Shown here: positions 23,575 through 24,111 of the stretch, in pieces
How positions within the stretch are numbered: position 1 is the first letter of the stretch
Layout: every line of letters starts with the position of its first letter
From: Akkermansiaceae bacterium UBA3385
Lineage (GTDB): Bacteria > Verrucomicrobiota > Verrucomicrobiia > Verrucomicrobiales > Akkermansiaceae
DNA: 24,111 nt
NCBI GenBank assembly: GCA_002358905.1
Contig: DEPT01000063.1
Coordinates: forward strand, 1 to 24,111
Reading direction: 5' to 3'
Notes under the pieces: model-generated
The model's input: the letters and a program-made list of their open reading frames with translations, nothing else
The model's database searches: none
What the model was told of the DNA's origin: nothing
Translations under genes and position numbers: made by a program

Positions 23575-24111
23575 ATGGCTGAACATCACACACACGGACG
23601 GCAGGGACAAGGCTCCCGTCACCGTCAGAATCACCACCGCCGCCGCCACCACCAGCGCATGCCGCGCCCGGAGGCCGCGCCCGAAAAGAAGCCCTCTCTG
23701 CTGACTCGCCTCCTGCGTTTCTTTGGCTTCAGCAAGAAGGATGTGAAGGAAGACAAGCGCAAGCAAAAGGACAACAAGCGCAACAACCGCAACAATGTCC
23801 CCCAAAAGGTTCGCGTCGCCAAGACCAACAATCACCAGGGCGGCAACCCCGGTGCCAAAGGCAAGCGCCGCGCAACCTCCACCCTGCCCACCCGCAATGC
23901 GCGTCTCTACGTCGGCAACCTCTCCTATGAGGCCACCGAATCCGAGCTGGAAGACCTGTTCAAGGGTTTTGGCAACGTGCGCAGCGTAGAAATCATCTAC
24001 AATCCGCGCACCTACAAGAGCAAAGGCTACGCCTTCATCGAGATGTTCCAGCTCGATGACGCCCGACGCGCCGCAGAGGTGCTGCATGGCCAGCCTTTCA
24101 TGGGCCGCGAG
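23575..24111 (+). CDS. RRM RNA-binding protein with basic N-terminal extension (partial, runs off the window)
   Basis: The frame is open from ATG 23575 to the window edge (179 codons, no stop). An in-frame TAG at 23488 limits upstream extension. Residues 111 onward are an RNA recognition motif: RNP2 LYVGNL (111-116) and RNP1 KGYAFIEM (150-157), with the helix YEATESELEDLFKGFG between. Residues 1-108 are low-complexity and very basic: a His/Arg cluster (HRQNHHRRRHHQR, 16-28), a short hydrophobic patch (SLLTRLLRFFGF, 41-52), then Lys/Arg/Asn/Gln repeats. Bacterial RRM proteins are usually short single-domain proteins of about 80-120 aa, so this long arm is unusual. It probably binds RNA; the C-terminus is missing. 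Confidence 0.85.
   Translation, partial: MAEHHTHGRQGQGSRHRQNHHRRRHHQRMPRPEAAPEKKPSLLTRLLRFFGFSKKDVKEDKRKQKDNKRNNRNNVPQKVRVAKTNNHQGGNPGAKGKRRATSTLPTRNARLYVGNLSYEATESELEDLFKGFGNVRSVEIIYNPRTYKSKGYAFIEMFQLDDARRAAEVLHGQPFMGRE

Noticed and set aside
23465..23704. A 79-codon ORF overlapping the RRM gene start
   Set aside because: Out of frame with the RRM gene, which has a clear domain and codon pattern.

Overview
The window looks like chromosome from a Verrucomicrobiota bacterium, most likely Akkermansia-like. This rests on gene content and style (B-type succinate dehydrogenase, Prc-type protease, paired coiled-coil envelope proteins, a bacterial RRM protein, moderately high GC, almost no Shine-Dalgarno sequences). 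It is not based on any database search, so the genus is a guess.

Left edge (1-1705): the end of an integrated element. An AT-richer tyrosine recombinase gene on the minus strand is followed by the 3' half of a tRNA-Leu(CAG), cut inside the anticodon loop. The geometry places the element to the left, beyond the window, and the ancestral chromosome to the right. The old tRNA terminator still lies just downstream of the fragment.

1706-9686: a gene-poor stretch, an orphan IS3-OrfA-like DNA-binding protein, a Prc-type periplasmic protease and a polyprenyl-phosphate GT2 glycosyltransferase on a leaderless transcript. A convergent radC-tatD operon follows, then polynucleotide phosphorylase with a structured leader.

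9687-15060: two tandem, probably paralogous, membrane-anchored coiled-coil proteins of unknown function, then a small lipoprotein, endonuclease III with an unusual iron-sulfur tail, aspartate decarboxylase (panD), secG from a second leaderless promoter, a YhaM-like OB/HD nuclease and a LysE-family exporter.

15061-18655: sdhCAB, the respiratory succinate dehydrogenase/fumarate reductase operon. It has strongly biased codons, suggesting high expression, and a strong terminator.

18656-23372: a surface-glycan group with a GT2 glycosyltransferase, a phosphoethanolamine-transferase-like sulfatase-fold enzyme and a DUF6056-like polytopic membrane protein. The window ends inside an RRM RNA-binding protein gene with a long His/Arg/Lys-rich N-terminal extension.

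The best candidates for something undescribed are the coiled-coil pair at 9812-11562 and the basic-tailed RRM protein at 23575. The exact leaderless promoters, the Shine-Dalgarno-poor translation and the tRNA-Leu attachment site are the strongest non-coding signals.
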